Source: Commensalibacter melissae
GTDB lineage: Bacteria > Pseudomonadota > Alphaproteobacteria > Acetobacterales > Acetobacteraceae
NCBI RefSeq assembly: GCF_009734185.1
Contig: NZ_CP046393.1
Location: 488,501-552,500 of the forward strand
Direction: 5' to 3'
Length of the DNA stretch: 64,000 bases
In this document: piece after piece, positions 15,872 to 25,336 of the stretch
Numbering within the stretch: position 1 is the stretch's first letter
How the letters are laid out: each line of letters starts with the position of its first letter
Notes under the pieces: model-generated
What the model saw: the letters and a program-made list of their open reading frames with translations, nothing else
What the model was told of the DNA's origin: nothing
Database searches by the model: none
Made by a program: the position numbers and the translations under genes

Positions 15872-17130
15872 ATCAAACTTTAAGTGCGGAATTGAAACGT
15901 GCTGTTTCTGCCTTGCAAAATGGGCAGATGGTTTTGTTGGTTGATGATGAGGGACGTGAAAACGAAGGTGACCTAGTTGCTGCCGGGCAATTTGTAACGC
16001 CTGAGATCGTTAATTTTATGATTACGAATGCCAAAGGTTTACTTTGTATGCCTTTACAACGTGAGCTGGCGCAGAAACTTCGTTTACCATTAATGGTTCA
16101 ACACAATACCTCACCACATGAGACAGCTTTTACAGTCTCTATAGAAGCAAAAAAGGGCATTACAACAGGTATTTCTGCTTCGGATCGTGCAAAGACCTTT
16201 GAAGTGGTTGCAAGGGATGACGTCACTGCGCAGGATATTATTTGTCCCGGTCATGTTTTTCCCTTAATTGCCGATCCTAATGGTGTTTTATCCAGAAATG
16301 GACATACGGAAGGCTCAATTGATTTATTAAAAATCGCTGGATTGAAGCCTATTGCCGCAATTTGTGAGATTGTCAAAGATGATGGATCAATGGCAAGAAT
16401 GCCGGAGCTTCGTCAGTTTGCTGAAAAATATGGTATTCCAATCGTTACAATTGCTGAAATTATACGTTGGCGTGGACTGTATGACGCGAAAAAATTGGAT
16501 TCCGTATCTTCATTGGTGAAAGCGGGAACAAAAGCCTATTTACCCAATTGTTATGGTGGAGAGGATTTTAAGGTTCAGGCATTCATAGATTTGAAGGGTA
16601 ATGAACATCTGGCCGTTATGAAAGGGGACTTTCCATTTCATCAAACCAATGAACAAATTCCCTTGGTTCGTCTGCATTCAGAATGTTTGACAGGGGATGT
16701 GTTTGGTTCTTTGCGATGTGATTGCGGTCCCCAATTACATCAGGCCTTGAAAATGATTGGTGAATCCGAATGTGGTGTTCTGTTATATTTATGCGGTCAT
16801 GAAGGCCGTGGAATAGGGCTTTTTAATAAGATTGAGGCTTACGCATTACAGGAAAAAGGGTTTGATACGGTCGAAGCGAATCATCAATTGGGTTTTTTGA
16901 CTGATATGCGTGACTGGAAAGTTGCTGGTGCCATCTTAAGAAAACTTGGTATCAAATCTTTAAATTTAATGACGAATAACAAGAGCAAGGTTGAAATGAT
17001 AAAAAAACAGGGTTTTGAAATTCGTCATCGTGTTTCATTGGAAATTGATGCTAATCCTTTTAACAGTCAGTATTTAAAAACAAAACGAGATCGTATGGGG
17101 CATCTTTTAACCCATTTATCTGAAATATAA
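15853..17130 (+). CDS. ribBA: Bifunctional DHBP synthase / GTP cyclohydrolase II
   Basis: Encodes 425 residues. Residues about 1-205 form the 3,4-dihydroxy-2-butanone-4-phosphate synthase domain, with the acidic active-site loop [11 protein letters not shown] (about 31-41). Residues about 215-415 form the GTP cyclohydrolase II domain, with the zinc ligands in [18 protein letters not shown] and the catalytic segment GHEGRGIGL. Both zinc-binding regions look intact, so both activities are expected, although many alphaproteobacterial RibBA proteins have lost one. The enzyme feeds both branches of riboflavin synthesis. It overlaps ribE by 19 bp and is followed 41 bp later by ribH. Confidence 0.95.
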   Translation: MSSSKVNQTLSAELKRAVSALQNGQMVLLVDDEGRENEGDLVAAGQFVTPEIVNFMITNAKGLLCMPLQRELAQKLRLPLMVQHNTSPHETAFTVSIEAKKGITTGISASDRAKTFEVVARDDVTAQDIICPGHVFPLIADPNGVLSRNGHTEGSIDLLKIAGLKPIAAICEIVKDDGSMARMPELRQFAEKYGIPIVTIAEIIRWRGLYDAKKLDSVSSLVKAGTKAYLPNCYGGEDFKVQAFIDLKGNEHLAVMKGDFPFHQTNEQIPLVRLHSECLTGDVFGSLRCDCGPQLHQALKMIGESECGVLLYLCGHEGRGIGLFNKIEAYALQEKGFDTVEANHQLGFLTDMRDWKVAGAILRKLGIKSLNLMTNNKSKVEMIKKQGFEIRHRVSLEIDANPFNSQYLKTKRDRMGHLLTHLSEI

Positions 17131-17171
17131 ATTTCAGTTAGAGTTTATAACTAGTGAATAAAGGTTTTTAC

Positions 17172-17648
17172 ATGATAAAACAAGCTCCTCAATCAATACA
17201 GAAATTTTCATTTTCCAAGCCACCACGGATTGCAATAGTGGTTAGTCGGTTTAATCAAATAGTAACGAATGGATTGTGTCAAGGGGCACAGGAATGGTTG
17301 TCTGAACATCAAATTCTTTTTTATCAAGAAGATTTATATTATGCACCTGGAGCTTTTGAATTGCCTTTAATCGCACAAAAACTGGCCAAGTCAGGTAAAT
17401 ATGATGGTGTTGTATGTTTGGGGTGTGTCATTAAGGGAGATACAGCGCATTTTGAATTTATCAGTCTGGGTGCAACTATCGGATTGATGCAGGCCAGTTT
17501 GCATACAGAAGTTCCTATCAGTTTTGGTGTTTTAACCACTTATACTTCGGAACAGGCACAAATCCGTTCTGAAGAAAATAAGGAGAATAAGGGTCGCGAG
17601 GCTGTGGCAGCCTGTATTGAAAGTTTGGCTTTATTACAAAAAATTTAA
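17172..17648 (+). CDS. ribH: 6,7-dimethyl-8-ribityllumazine synthase
   Basis: Encodes 158 residues from the ATG at 17172, preferred over the GTG at 17154 because ataaagg sits seven bases upstream of the ATG. Family features are RIAIVVSRFNQIVTNGL near the N-terminus, PGAFELPL, and the GCVIKGDTAHFEFIS segment with the catalytic His. It condenses the ribityl-pyrimidine with dihydroxybutanone phosphate, giving lumazine for RibE; the subunits form an icosahedral or pentameric shell. It is the last gene of the riboflavin operon. No nusB follows, unlike in many proteobacteria. Confidence 0.95.
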   Translation: MIKQAPQSIQKFSFSKPPRIAIVVSRFNQIVTNGLCQGAQEWLSEHQILFYQEDLYYAPGAFELPLIAQKLAKSGKYDGVVCLGCVIKGDTAHFEFISLGATIGLMQASLHTEVPISFGVLTTYTSEQAQIRSEENKENKGREAVAACIESLALLQKI

Positions 17649-17665
17649 TTTTTTCAATCATTTAA

Positions 17666-17708
17666 TTTTTTCTCGGTAATTGGCATGATACAATTATCGA
17701 GAAAGAAA
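17666..17708 (+). terminator. Long hairpin ending the riboflavin operon
   Basis: tctcggtaattg and caattatcgaga pair (one G-U) around a short loop, extended by a T-run on the left and an A-run on the right. It lies about 20 bp past the ribH stop, so it is probably the operon terminator, although the usual T-tail is replaced by an extended A-rich strand. Confidence 0.5.
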
Positions 17709-17825
17709 AAAGCTGCACTTTTTATATATCAATTAAGAATAATTATTAATTGCATAACATTGATTATATTTTGAATGAATTTTTATTATTTTTGGGATTT
17801 AAATATATAAAAAAAAGGAGTAGTT

Positions 17826-17885
17826 ATGTTTTTCAGTTTTAAAAAAAATAAACTGCCAGAAGAATTTGTCATATGGAAGAGTTAA
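17826..17885 (+). CDS. Possible 19-residue small protein
   Basis: ATG at 17826 with aaaaaaggag ideally placed upstream; the frame MFFSFKKNKLPEEFVIWKS ends at TAA 17883-17885. It is basic then acidic and has no recognised relative. The ribosome binding site is the best in this 460-bp gap. It may be a true small protein, a leader for hpnN, or the surviving 5' end of a decayed gene. Confidence 0.3.
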   Translation: MFFSFKKNKLPEEFVIWKS

Positions 17886-18106
17886 TAATTTAAAATTCAG
17901 AATATTGAAATCGAATCATAATGAAAATTTCTGAATTGTTATTCCTTTTTTATAAGTTGTTACAAAATTGATTTATATAATGGATGTTGAATGCTTTTAG
18001 ATGAAAGCTATTTTCTTCTATTGTATCAATTAAAAGATATAACATATTTATAAATCTATAGAGTTTTGAATTCTTCTGTATTGTACGAAAAGGATGTGTT
18101 GCCGGA

Positions 18107-20719
18107 ATGGTTTCTGCATTGATTAGACGGATTGTTGAATTTTGCTCACGTCATGCATGGCTTGTTTTTATAGTTTATCTGTTGCTGGCAATTGTATCTA
18201 TTTTTGTAACAAGTAAGAAACTGGATATAACTACTGATACTACCAAGATGTTTTCCACGAAAATGCCTTGGAAGCAGCGATCGGACTGGATGGGAAAGAA
18301 TTTCCCAAATCGAGAGGGAATTTTAGTTGCGATTATTGAGGCCAAAATTCCGGAAGAAAGGGAATTAAGTGCAGAAATCCTTGTTAATCAGTTAAATCAG
18401 GATAAAAAACATTTTTATTTTGCTAGTTCACCAGAAAATAATCCTTTTCTTGTTAAAAACGGATTGATGTTCCTTGATCCTCCAGTGTTGGATCAAACAT
18501 TGAATACAATAATTCGTGCACAACCTTTTTTGAGTAGTCTTGCCGCGGATACTTCTGCACGAGGATTATTTGATACGTTGGGTATGGTTGTAGAAGGTAT
18601 TAAGGAAAATCAGGTTGATCTGGAACAGTATAAAAATGAATTAAATGGATTTGCTAAAACATTAGAGAAAGCATCACAAAGAGATTTTGAACCTTTTTCA
18701 TGGGAGAAAAGTCTTTCTGGAGAACTTTCAAGTTTGGCTGGTCGATATCAAATCGTAGTGGCAAAACCAAAAATGGATTTAACCTCCTTGCAACCTTCAG
18801 GGGAGGCTGTTGCGTCATTAAAAAAAGCAATTTCTTCCATATCATATGTTCAAAGAGGAGATGTGAAGATTCATATTACAGGAGATGCAAAAATCAATGA
18901 CGAGGAATTTTCCACGGTCATGGATGGCATGGTTCTCGGTCTTTTTGCCTCTTTTGTATTGGTTGCGGGCTGGTTATTCCTTGCAGTAAAAACCTGGCGT
19001 ATTATTTTACCCATACTATATGTGTTATTGATCGGTTTGATTCTTACAACAGGTTTTGCTTCAATTGCGGTGGGCACGTTAAACCTTATATCCGTTTCTT
19101 TCGCAATTTTGTTTGTCAGTATTGCTGTTGATTTCGCAATCCAGTTTTCTGTTCGTTTCAGGGGGCAAGATATTCAAGCGGATGACAATACCAATAAAAG
19201 GCAATCAACTTTATTGGCATTGTCTAAAACAGGATATGATACAGGTCATCAGATATTTACAGCTTCTGTTGCGGCAGCAGCAGGTTTTTTGGCGTTTACT
19301 CCGACAAATTTTGTTGGGGTTAAGCAGCTTGGCTTAATTGCTGGCACGGGTATGATTATTGCCTTGATCTGCACGTTAACACTTTTGCCAGCCATGTTAA
19401 CAATTTTACAGCCAAAAATAGTTCAAGCTATGGCTGGTTTTCCCAGATTGAAAAGTGTGGATAATAAATTTCGACATTATCGTTGGTATATCCTTGCTGT
19501 TTATGCAGTGATTGCTGTTATCGGCATTTTCTTTCTGGTTGATCAAAAGGTCAGCTTTGATGCAGACCCATTTCATACCAAGGATACCCATTCTGAAGGG
19601 ATGAAGGCTTTACAGCTATTGATGAATGATCCGAATACTAATCCTTATACAGCAGATGTAATGGCTAAATCTCCTGAAGAGGCAAAAAAACTCGTAGATC
19701 AGATTGGTCAGCTTTCTTCAGTGCAAAATGTTATTTGGCTTGGATCTTTTGTTCCGGAGGATCAAAAAATTAAAATTCCAATGATCAGGGATGCAGCGTC
19801 GGTCTTGTTAAACACTTTGTCAAACACATCAATCAAATCCAGACCATCAGCATTGGAATTACGTCAGTCTATGCAGAAAATGTTGGATAAACTCAATTCG
19901 GTGCAAAATATACTGACGTCTGATAGTCCATTGGAAAGAATACGTCTTGCATTGCAAAAAATTGTCAGTATGTCTGATAATGACCTCATGAAAATCAATG
20001 ATGATCTGGTTCGTTTTCTTGGTTTTCAATTGCACCATCTGGAAATTATGTTAACGCCATCAGCCGTTTCTTTAACTGATGTTCCCAAAGATTTGGCAAA
20101 TGAATATCGAACAAAAGATGGATTATACAGGATAGAGATTTATCCAAAAGGCACAAATCTTGATAATGAACAAATTGCAACGTTTGTTAAACAAATTCGT
20201 TCCGTTGCTCCTGAAGCGGCCGGAACTTCCGTTGATATCATAGAAAGTGCAAATACAGTGGTTCATGCTTTTATTATCGCGGCGGTTATGGCGATAATAA
20301 CTTTGGCCATCATTATATTTATCGCATTACGTCGAATATTGGATATGTGTCTTGTATTAATGCCTTTGATATTGTCAGGACTTATGACAATTATTGTGAT
20401 TGTCTTAATCGATCAGCCTTTGAATTTTGCCAATATCATTACATTACCGCTTTTACTTGGAGTTGGTGTATCCTTTAATATCTATTTTGTAATGAATTGG
20501 CGTGAAGGACTATCGAATCCCTTATCATCGCCAACTGCTAGAGCGGTTCTATTTTCAGCTTTAACAACTGGAACGGCTTTTGGATCTTTGGCAGCTTCAG
20601 CCCATCCTGGAACAGCGAGTATGGGGTTATTACTATTGATATCTCTAGGATGTACATTGGTGGCGACATTAATATTTGTTCCTGCGTTATTACCCAAACG
20701 GGATATCGATAGGGAATAA
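18107..20719 (+). CDS. hpnN: Hopanoid transporter HpnN (RND family)
   Basis: Encodes 870 residues. The layout is that of HpnN/MmpL-type RND permeases: TM1 at about residues 17-35, a large periplasmic loop, a first bundle of TM segments (about 270-440), a second TM start at about 460-480, a second periplasmic loop, and a C-terminal TM bundle (about 720-860). An N-terminal KLDITTDTTKMFS motif and two sterol-sensing-like bundles fit the family. In hopanoid producers HpnN moves hopanoids from the inner to the outer membrane. No squalene-hopene cyclase or other hpn gene is nearby. The gene is convergent with rdgB, separated by a long hairpin. Confidence 0.85.
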   Translation: MVSALIRRIVEFCSRHAWLVFIVYLLLAIVSIFVTSKKLDITTDTTKMFSTKMPWKQRSDWMGKNFPNREGILVAIIEAKIPEERELSAEILVNQLNQDKKHFYFASSPENNPFLVKNGLMFLDPPVLDQTLNTIIRAQPFLSSLAADTSARGLFDTLGMVVEGIKENQVDLEQYKNELNGFAKTLEKASQRDFEPFSWEKSLSGELSSLAGRYQIVVAKPKMDLTSLQPSGEAVASLKKAISSISYVQRGDVKIHITGDAKINDEEFSTVMDGMVLGLFASFVLVAGWLFLAVKTWRIILPILYVLLIGLILTTGFASIAVGTLNLISVSFAILFVSIAVDFAIQFSVRFRGQDIQADDNTNKRQSTLLALSKTGYDTGHQIFTASVAAAAGFLAFTPTNFVGVKQLGLIAGTGMIIALICTLTLLPAMLTILQPKIVQAMAGFPRLKSVDNKFRHYRWYILAVYAVIAVIGIFFLVDQKVSFDADPFHTKDTHSEGMKALQLLMNDPNTNPYTADVMAKSPEEAKKLVDQIGQLSSVQNVIWLGSFVPEDQKIKIPMIRDAASVLLNTLSNTSIKSRPSALELRQSMQKMLDKLNSVQNILTSDSPLERIRLALQKIVSMSDNDLMKINDDLVRFLGFQLHHLEIMLTPSAVSLTDVPKDLANEYRTKDGLYRIEIYPKGTNLDNEQIATFVKQIRSVAPEAAGTSVDIIESANTVVHAFIIAAVMAIITLAIIIFIALRRILDMCLVLMPLILSGLMTIIVIVLIDQPLNFANIITLPLLLGVGVSFNIYFVMNWREGLSNPLSSPTARAVLFSALTTGTAFGSLAASAHPGTASMGLLLLISLGCTLVATLIFVPALLPKRDIDRE

Positions 20720-20749
20720 ATCTATTGGGATGTTTCATTCCAATAGATT
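20719..20749. terminator. Long hairpin between convergent hpnN and rdgB
   Basis: AATCTATTGG (20719-20728) pairs with CCAATAGATT (20740-20749), and the inner bases GATG/CATT continue the stem with one G-U, leaving a 3-nt loop (TTT). The stem is about 14 bp. It has no T-tract on either strand but lies exactly between two convergent genes, so a shared bidirectional terminator is likely. Confidence 0.6.
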
Positions 20750-20764
20750 ATATAGAGGTAAGGG

Positions 20765-21370
20765 TTAGAAACAGGCCTGAATGAATTTTTGAAAAGCTAG
20801 AGCACGGTGACTAATTGAATTTTTTTTCGAATCAGTCATTTCTGCAAAAGTTAACGGGTTATTTAATGGTTGAAAAACGGGATCATATCCATGACCGTAT
20901 TGTCCACGTGGAGGCCAAATAAAATTACCGTCAACTTTTCCTTCAAATTCATATGTTTTACCGTTTGGATATGCAAGGGATAACACACAGATAAAATAAG
21001 CCGATTTATCAGGAATGGACTGTAATTTATCATGCATTTTTTGCATGGCCATAGAATAATTCTTATGGGGTCCCGCCCAACGAGCAGAATATAAACCAGG
21101 ATCCCCATTCAATCCATTAAGGCAAAAACCGGAATCATCTGCCAATGCAATCATGTTTGAGGCATAACTGGCTTGTAAAGCTTTCAAACGGGCATTTTCA
21201 TGAAAGGTTGTCCCTGTTTCTTCAGGTTCTGTCAGATTAAGTTCACCTGCCGAATGAATTCTTAATGAAAAATTGGAAAGTAATTGATGAATTTCCTTTA
21301 CCTTGCCTGGATTATGGGTGGCGAGAACAAGTTCTGTATCAGGAATAATTTTAGGTGGAAGCGAAAACAT
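20765..21370 (-). CDS. rdgB: XTP/dITP diphosphatase (non-canonical purine NTPase)
   Basis: Encodes 201 residues, normal for the Ham1/RdgB family. Motifs are LVLATHNPGKVKEI (about 14-27), TTFHENARLKA, and ADDSGFCL with the metal-binding Asp pair, followed by PGLYSARWAG and GHGYDPVF near the C-terminus. It hydrolyses XTP, ITP and dITP to the monophosphates, keeping deaminated purines out of nucleic acids. It is transcribed toward hpnN. The family is well conserved, so the call is firm. Confidence 0.95.
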   Translation of the reverse strand: MFSLPPKIIPDTELVLATHNPGKVKEIHQLLSNFSLRIHSAGELNLTEPEETGTTFHENARLKALQASYASNMIALADDSGFCLNGLNGDPGLYSARWAGPHKNYSMAMQKMHDKLQSIPDKSAYFICVLSLAYPNGKTYEFEGKVDGNFIWPPRGQYGHGYDPVFQPLNNPLTFAEMTDSKKNSISHRALAFQKFIQACF

Positions 21371-21692
21371 TTAAATTCTTTCATCATTCAAAAATTAAAT
21401 ATGTTTAAATGAGAATTATCTCTGATTAAATTATAATGCCATAATAATTTGTTTAAAATTAGAATAAATATAAGGTTATGATTTAATGTACAATAAAATA
21501 ATATCTCAAGATTTATTGCGACAATTATTTTTAATATGATCTAATAAAATTTCATACTGAATAGATAAAATTCATTATTAAAAATATTACTTTATATCAT
21601 TCTGATAGATAATTTATTTTTCTAAAGTGGTATTTATTTTATAAATCATTTATTTTTAATAATTAATGAATGATCTATGATAGGAAAAAAGA
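21371..21692. other. AT-rich divergent intergenic region (rdgB / aldo-keto reductase)
   Basis: About 320 bp, strongly AT-rich, between divergent genes; it presumably holds both promoters. No hairpin, repeat or small frame stands out. Confidence 0.5.
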
Positions 21693-22595
21693 ATGCAGTC
21701 AATTGATGCGGCTTTAGCGGGTAATTTTCAATTTGATCACCAAATCAAGATCAATCGAATGGGATTTGGTGCGATGCGTATTGTTGGTAAAGGTGTATGG
21801 GGGGAACCTGAAAATCGTAAGGAAGTTATTGCAACTTTATATCGTACGTTAGAATTGGGGATTAATTTTATCGATACGGCAGATAGCTATGGTCCTTTTA
21901 TCAGCGAAGAATTAATTTGCGAAGCACTTTATCCTTATCCGAAAAATTTATTGATTGGCACAAAAGGGGGGCACACTCGGCATGGGCCGGATATTTGGCG
22001 ACCCATTGGCAGTCCAGATTATTTACGTCAATGTGTTTTAATGAGTATGCGTCGTCTAAAACTGGATCAAATCCGTTTATGGCAATTGCATCGTGTGGGG
22101 GAAGATACTTTTCCGGAATTACAGTTTGAAGCTATCGCCAAAATGCAGCAGGAGGGATTAATCGGTCATATTGGGTTATCTGCCGTATCTGTAGGGATGA
22201 TTAAACGTGCGTCAAAATTTTTCAAGGTTGCTTCCGTTCAGAACAAATATAATCTGGTTAATCGGGAATCAGAAGCCGTTGTTGATTTTTGTGATGAAAA
22301 TAATATCGCTTTCATACCTTATGCACCTTTGGAACAGGGGGTGAAATTCACTGGTCCTGTTCTTGAAGAAATTATGAACAAAAAACACGCCTCAGCCCGT
22401 CAGATAGCGTTGGCCTGGCTATTAAAACGTTCAAAAATCATTGTTCCCATTCCCGGAACGGGTTCCGTTCAACATTTAGAGGAAAATACAGCAGCGGTGA
22501 ATGTTAATTTGACGGATGATGAATGGACAAAACTTGATTTGGAGGGGAAAAAGATTTGGGATAAACAAAAAAAATCTGCAAAATTATATTTGTAA
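21693..22595 (+). CDS. Aldo/keto reductase
   Basis: Encodes 300 residues with the complete AKR (beta/alpha)8 signature. FIDTADSYGPFISEELI carries the catalytic Asp and Tyr (about 60-76), LIGTKGG the Lys (about 90), and LWQLHRVG the His (about 130). The C-terminal NADPH-binding part contains IVPIPGTGSVQHLEEN. It resembles the oxidoreductases of the YajO/Tas-like or pyridoxal-reductase-like group; the substrate cannot be told. It is monocistronic and followed 123 bp later by the PBP gene. Confidence 0.85.
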   Translation: MQSIDAALAGNFQFDHQIKINRMGFGAMRIVGKGVWGEPENRKEVIATLYRTLELGINFIDTADSYGPFISEELICEALYPYPKNLLIGTKGGHTRHGPDIWRPIGSPDYLRQCVLMSMRRLKLDQIRLWQLHRVGEDTFPELQFEAIAKMQQEGLIGHIGLSAVSVGMIKRASKFFKVASVQNKYNLVNRESEAVVDFCDENNIAFIPYAPLEQGVKFTGPVLEEIMNKKHASARQIALAWLLKRSKIIVPIPGTGSVQHLEENTAAVNVNLTDDEWTKLDLEGKKIWDKQKKSAKLYL

Positions 22596-22718
22596 ACTGA
22601 ATAAAAGATCGACATATTCTTGGAATAACAACATAGTTGTTTTTTACTCATATTAAAAATGTTATATAAGAATAACTCCTAATAATCGAGTTTTCACAAT
22701 TGATGTAGAGTTTTTTTT

Positions 22719-25256
22719 ATGTCTTCGAAAAATTCTGATCCGTCTAATACTGGTAATAAATATAGTAATTCAATTATAAAACGCCCCAGATACCGTATAT
22801 GGCGGATGTTGGTTGGAATACTTGCAGGCTTGTTCCTTTTTATTCTTGCGGGAGGTGGATTATTTGCCTGGATAAAATATGAGGGAGCCGTACAGGATTT
22901 GCCTACTGTTGAGGGGTTGAAAAATTATGCCCCGCCTGTTATGAGCCGGATATATGCCAATAATGATCGTGTCATGGCAGAATTGGCATCAGAGCGGAGA
23001 TTATTTGTTCCTATTACCCTTATTCCGGATCGGGTCAAGAACGCTTTTATCTCGACAGAGGACAAGAATTTTTATTCTCATGGCGGGATAGACCCCTTGG
23101 CAATTGTACGTGCGGTTGTACAAGATATGTTCCGTAAAACGTCAGGTAAGCGTCTGGTGGGGGCCTCAACGATTACGCAACAGGTTGCGCGTAATATGTT
23201 GCTTAACAATAAGCGGAATTTGAATCGCAAGATTAAGGAAGCTATCTTGGCAATTCGAATTGAACAATCCCTGACCAAAGATCAAATTCTGGAAATTTAT
23301 TTAAATGAAATTTATCTTGGTGATGGTGCCTACGGGGTTGCTGCGGCCGCACAAACTTATTTTCATAAAAATCTTGATCAGCTGACCGTGGCAGAAGCGG
23401 CCTATCTCGGTGGATTGCCGAAGTCTCCTTATAATTATGATCTTTATCATCATCCAAAAGCAGGGCTGGAACGTCGTAATTTCGTTTTGAGCCGTATGCT
23501 AGAAACTGGTGCAATCAGCAAAGAAGTCTTGAAACAGGCAATGGATGAACCTCTGCAAGTGACACAATCTGTTATAAGACGTGGACCTTTGGCAGGAACA
23601 CAATGGTTTTCCGAGGCTGTAAGGCGTGATCTGATAGATCGCTATGGAATGGATAAAACAATGCAGGGTGGTTTGGAAGTTCATACGAGTTTGGATCTGA
23701 AAAATCAAAATCTAGCAACAAGGTTAATGCAGCAGGCATTAATGAAATATGATCGGCAACATGGTTGGCGAGGTGCAATAAATCATTTAAATATTGAAGA
23801 TGGAAAAGAATGGAGTGATTTGCTAGCCAGACAAAAAAATCCTGCCGGGATATTGGATGCATGGCGTGTTGCCATTGTTTTGAATAGTAGTACGGGAAAA
23901 GTTGGATGGTTGGAGAATAAGAATGAGAAATTGGCTTTATTAGAAAATAAGGATGTAAGTTGGACAAAGCGTTCTTCTCATCCATTAAAAATGGGAGATG
24001 TTGTTTTAATTGAGCCTTTGGCTAATAATGGTAAAGTCGCCTTGCGTCAGGTTCCTCTGATAGAAGGTGCGTTAATTTCTGTTGATGTTCAGACAGGCCG
24101 CGTTTTATCCATGTTTGGTGGATGGTCATTTGCTGAGTCACAGTTTAATCGAGCAACACAAGCTCAACGACAACCAGGCTCTTCTTTCAAACCCATAGCT
24201 TATCTGGCGGGGATGGAACAAAATATTCCGCCATCTCAGATTTTTATGGATTCCCCTTTTTCAGCAGGTAGCTGGCATCCAAACAACTATGAAAAAACAT
24301 TCTGGGGACCAACAGCGTTACATAATGGCTTACGTTATTCAAGGAATTTGGTCACCATTCGTTTGGCCGCTCAAGTCGGGATGAATGCTATTTCAAATTT
24401 GGCAATTGCATTAGGTGAAGTAGATTCAATGCCTAAGGTTTTACCTGCCGTTTTGGGTGCTGTGGAGACAACGGTTTTCCGTCATGCTGGTGCCTATGCA
24501 AGTATTGCGGCAGAGGGGTTGTTAACAAAACCAACCTTAATTGACTATATTCAGGATCGGAATGGAAAGGTAATCTGGCATTCAGATGTCTTGAAGTTGG
24601 AACATTCGGAAGATCCAGATAGGCTTCCCCTTATTATTGATCATCGTAAACGTGTTGCATCAGCTCAAAGTTCCTATCAAATTATAACCATGATGGAAGA
24701 CGTGATGAAACGTGGAACCGGTATGTCGGCAGCGCGTGGGATAGATCGTCCACTTGCCGGCAAGACAGGAACTAGTCAGGATTTTAATGATGCGTGGTTT
24801 GCAGGATTTTCACCGGATGTCGTGACAGTAGTATGGTTTGGGTTTGATCAGCCAAAAACATTGGGAAAAGGTATGTCTGGCGCTGTTGTTGCCGCGCCAG
24901 TTTGGAATGAATTCATGAAAAACATTCTGGCTAATCGTCCCAAACTTGATTTTGCAAAACCAGAAGGTGTTTTTCTAGCAAGTTATGATACGAGTAAAGG
25001 AAGTGTAACCGATGCTTTCAAGGAAGGACAAACCCCGGGAATTAGCATCAATTTGAATAAGGGGGCAGCAACGGGTGAGTTGACAGCCCAGGATACAGGA
25101 GCTGAAAATATACCTGATTCTGAAGAGTCCATGGATAGTAATGAGGGGATTGTATCTCCATCTAATGAAGGAAGTGAAAAAAAGATTGGTGAAAAAACAG
25201 GTCAATCTTCATCTTCAGGTGAAGGGGAAGATATAGGTATGGGTGGATTATATTAA
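22719..25256 (+). CDS. mrcA: Class A penicillin-binding protein (PBP1A family)
   Basis: Encodes 845 residues. A basic cytoplasmic tail and one TM helix (about 31-52) precede the GT51 glycosyltransferase domain, with the catalytic Glu in STEDKNFYSHGG (E114) and the GASTITQQVARNMLL motif. The transpeptidase domain has the SxxK nucleophile S488-SF-K491, an SRN segment (YSRNLVT) and K682-T-G. The last 90 residues are Ser/Glu/Gly-rich and probably disordered. It polymerises and cross-links peptidoglycan at the inner membrane. All catalytic residues are present. Confidence 0.9.
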   Translation: MSSKNSDPSNTGNKYSNSIIKRPRYRIWRMLVGILAGLFLFILAGGGLFAWIKYEGAVQDLPTVEGLKNYAPPVMSRIYANNDRVMAELASERRLFVPITLIPDRVKNAFISTEDKNFYSHGGIDPLAIVRAVVQDMFRKTSGKRLVGASTITQQVARNMLLNNKRNLNRKIKEAILAIRIEQSLTKDQILEIYLNEIYLGDGAYGVAAAAQTYFHKNLDQLTVAEAAYLGGLPKSPYNYDLYHHPKAGLERRNFVLSRMLETGAISKEVLKQAMDEPLQVTQSVIRRGPLAGTQWFSEAVRRDLIDRYGMDKTMQGGLEVHTSLDLKNQNLATRLMQQALMKYDRQHGWRGAINHLNIEDGKEWSDLLARQKNPAGILDAWRVAIVLNSSTGKVGWLENKNEKLALLENKDVSWTKRSSHPLKMGDVVLIEPLANNGKVALRQVPLIEGALISVDVQTGRVLSMFGGWSFAESQFNRATQAQRQPGSSFKPIAYLAGMEQNIPPSQIFMDSPFSAGSWHPNNYEKTFWGPTALHNGLRYSRNLVTIRLAAQVGMNAISNLAIALGEVDSMPKVLPAVLGAVETTVFRHAGAYASIAAEGLLTKPTLIDYIQDRNGKVIWHSDVLKLEHSEDPDRLPLIIDHRKRVASAQSSYQIITMMEDVMKRGTGMSAARGIDRPLAGKTGTSQDFNDAWFAGFSPDVVTVVWFGFDQPKTLGKGMSGAVVAAPVWNEFMKNILANRPKLDFAKPEGVFLASYDTSKGSVTDAFKEGQTPGISINLNKGAATGELTAQDTGAENIPDSEESMDSNEGIVSPSNEGSEKKIGEKTGQSSSSGEGEDIGMGGLY

Positions 25257-25336
25257 GGTTGACCTTGTATTTTTATTAAAATCTTGTTAATTGGATTAAT
25301 AATTAATTGCATTTAAGGTAAATAAAGGAAACGAGT

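Larger units (their letters stand above)
17649..18106. other. Intergenic region between ribH and hpnN
   Basis: About 460 bp, AT-rich. It holds a hairpin right after ribH and a 19-codon frame with a good ribosome binding site at 17826, both listed. Nothing else recognised. Confidence 0.6.

Noticed and set aside
23572-23985. 137-codon minus-strand frame
   Set aside because: Antisense to the transpeptidase part of the penicillin-binding protein gene.
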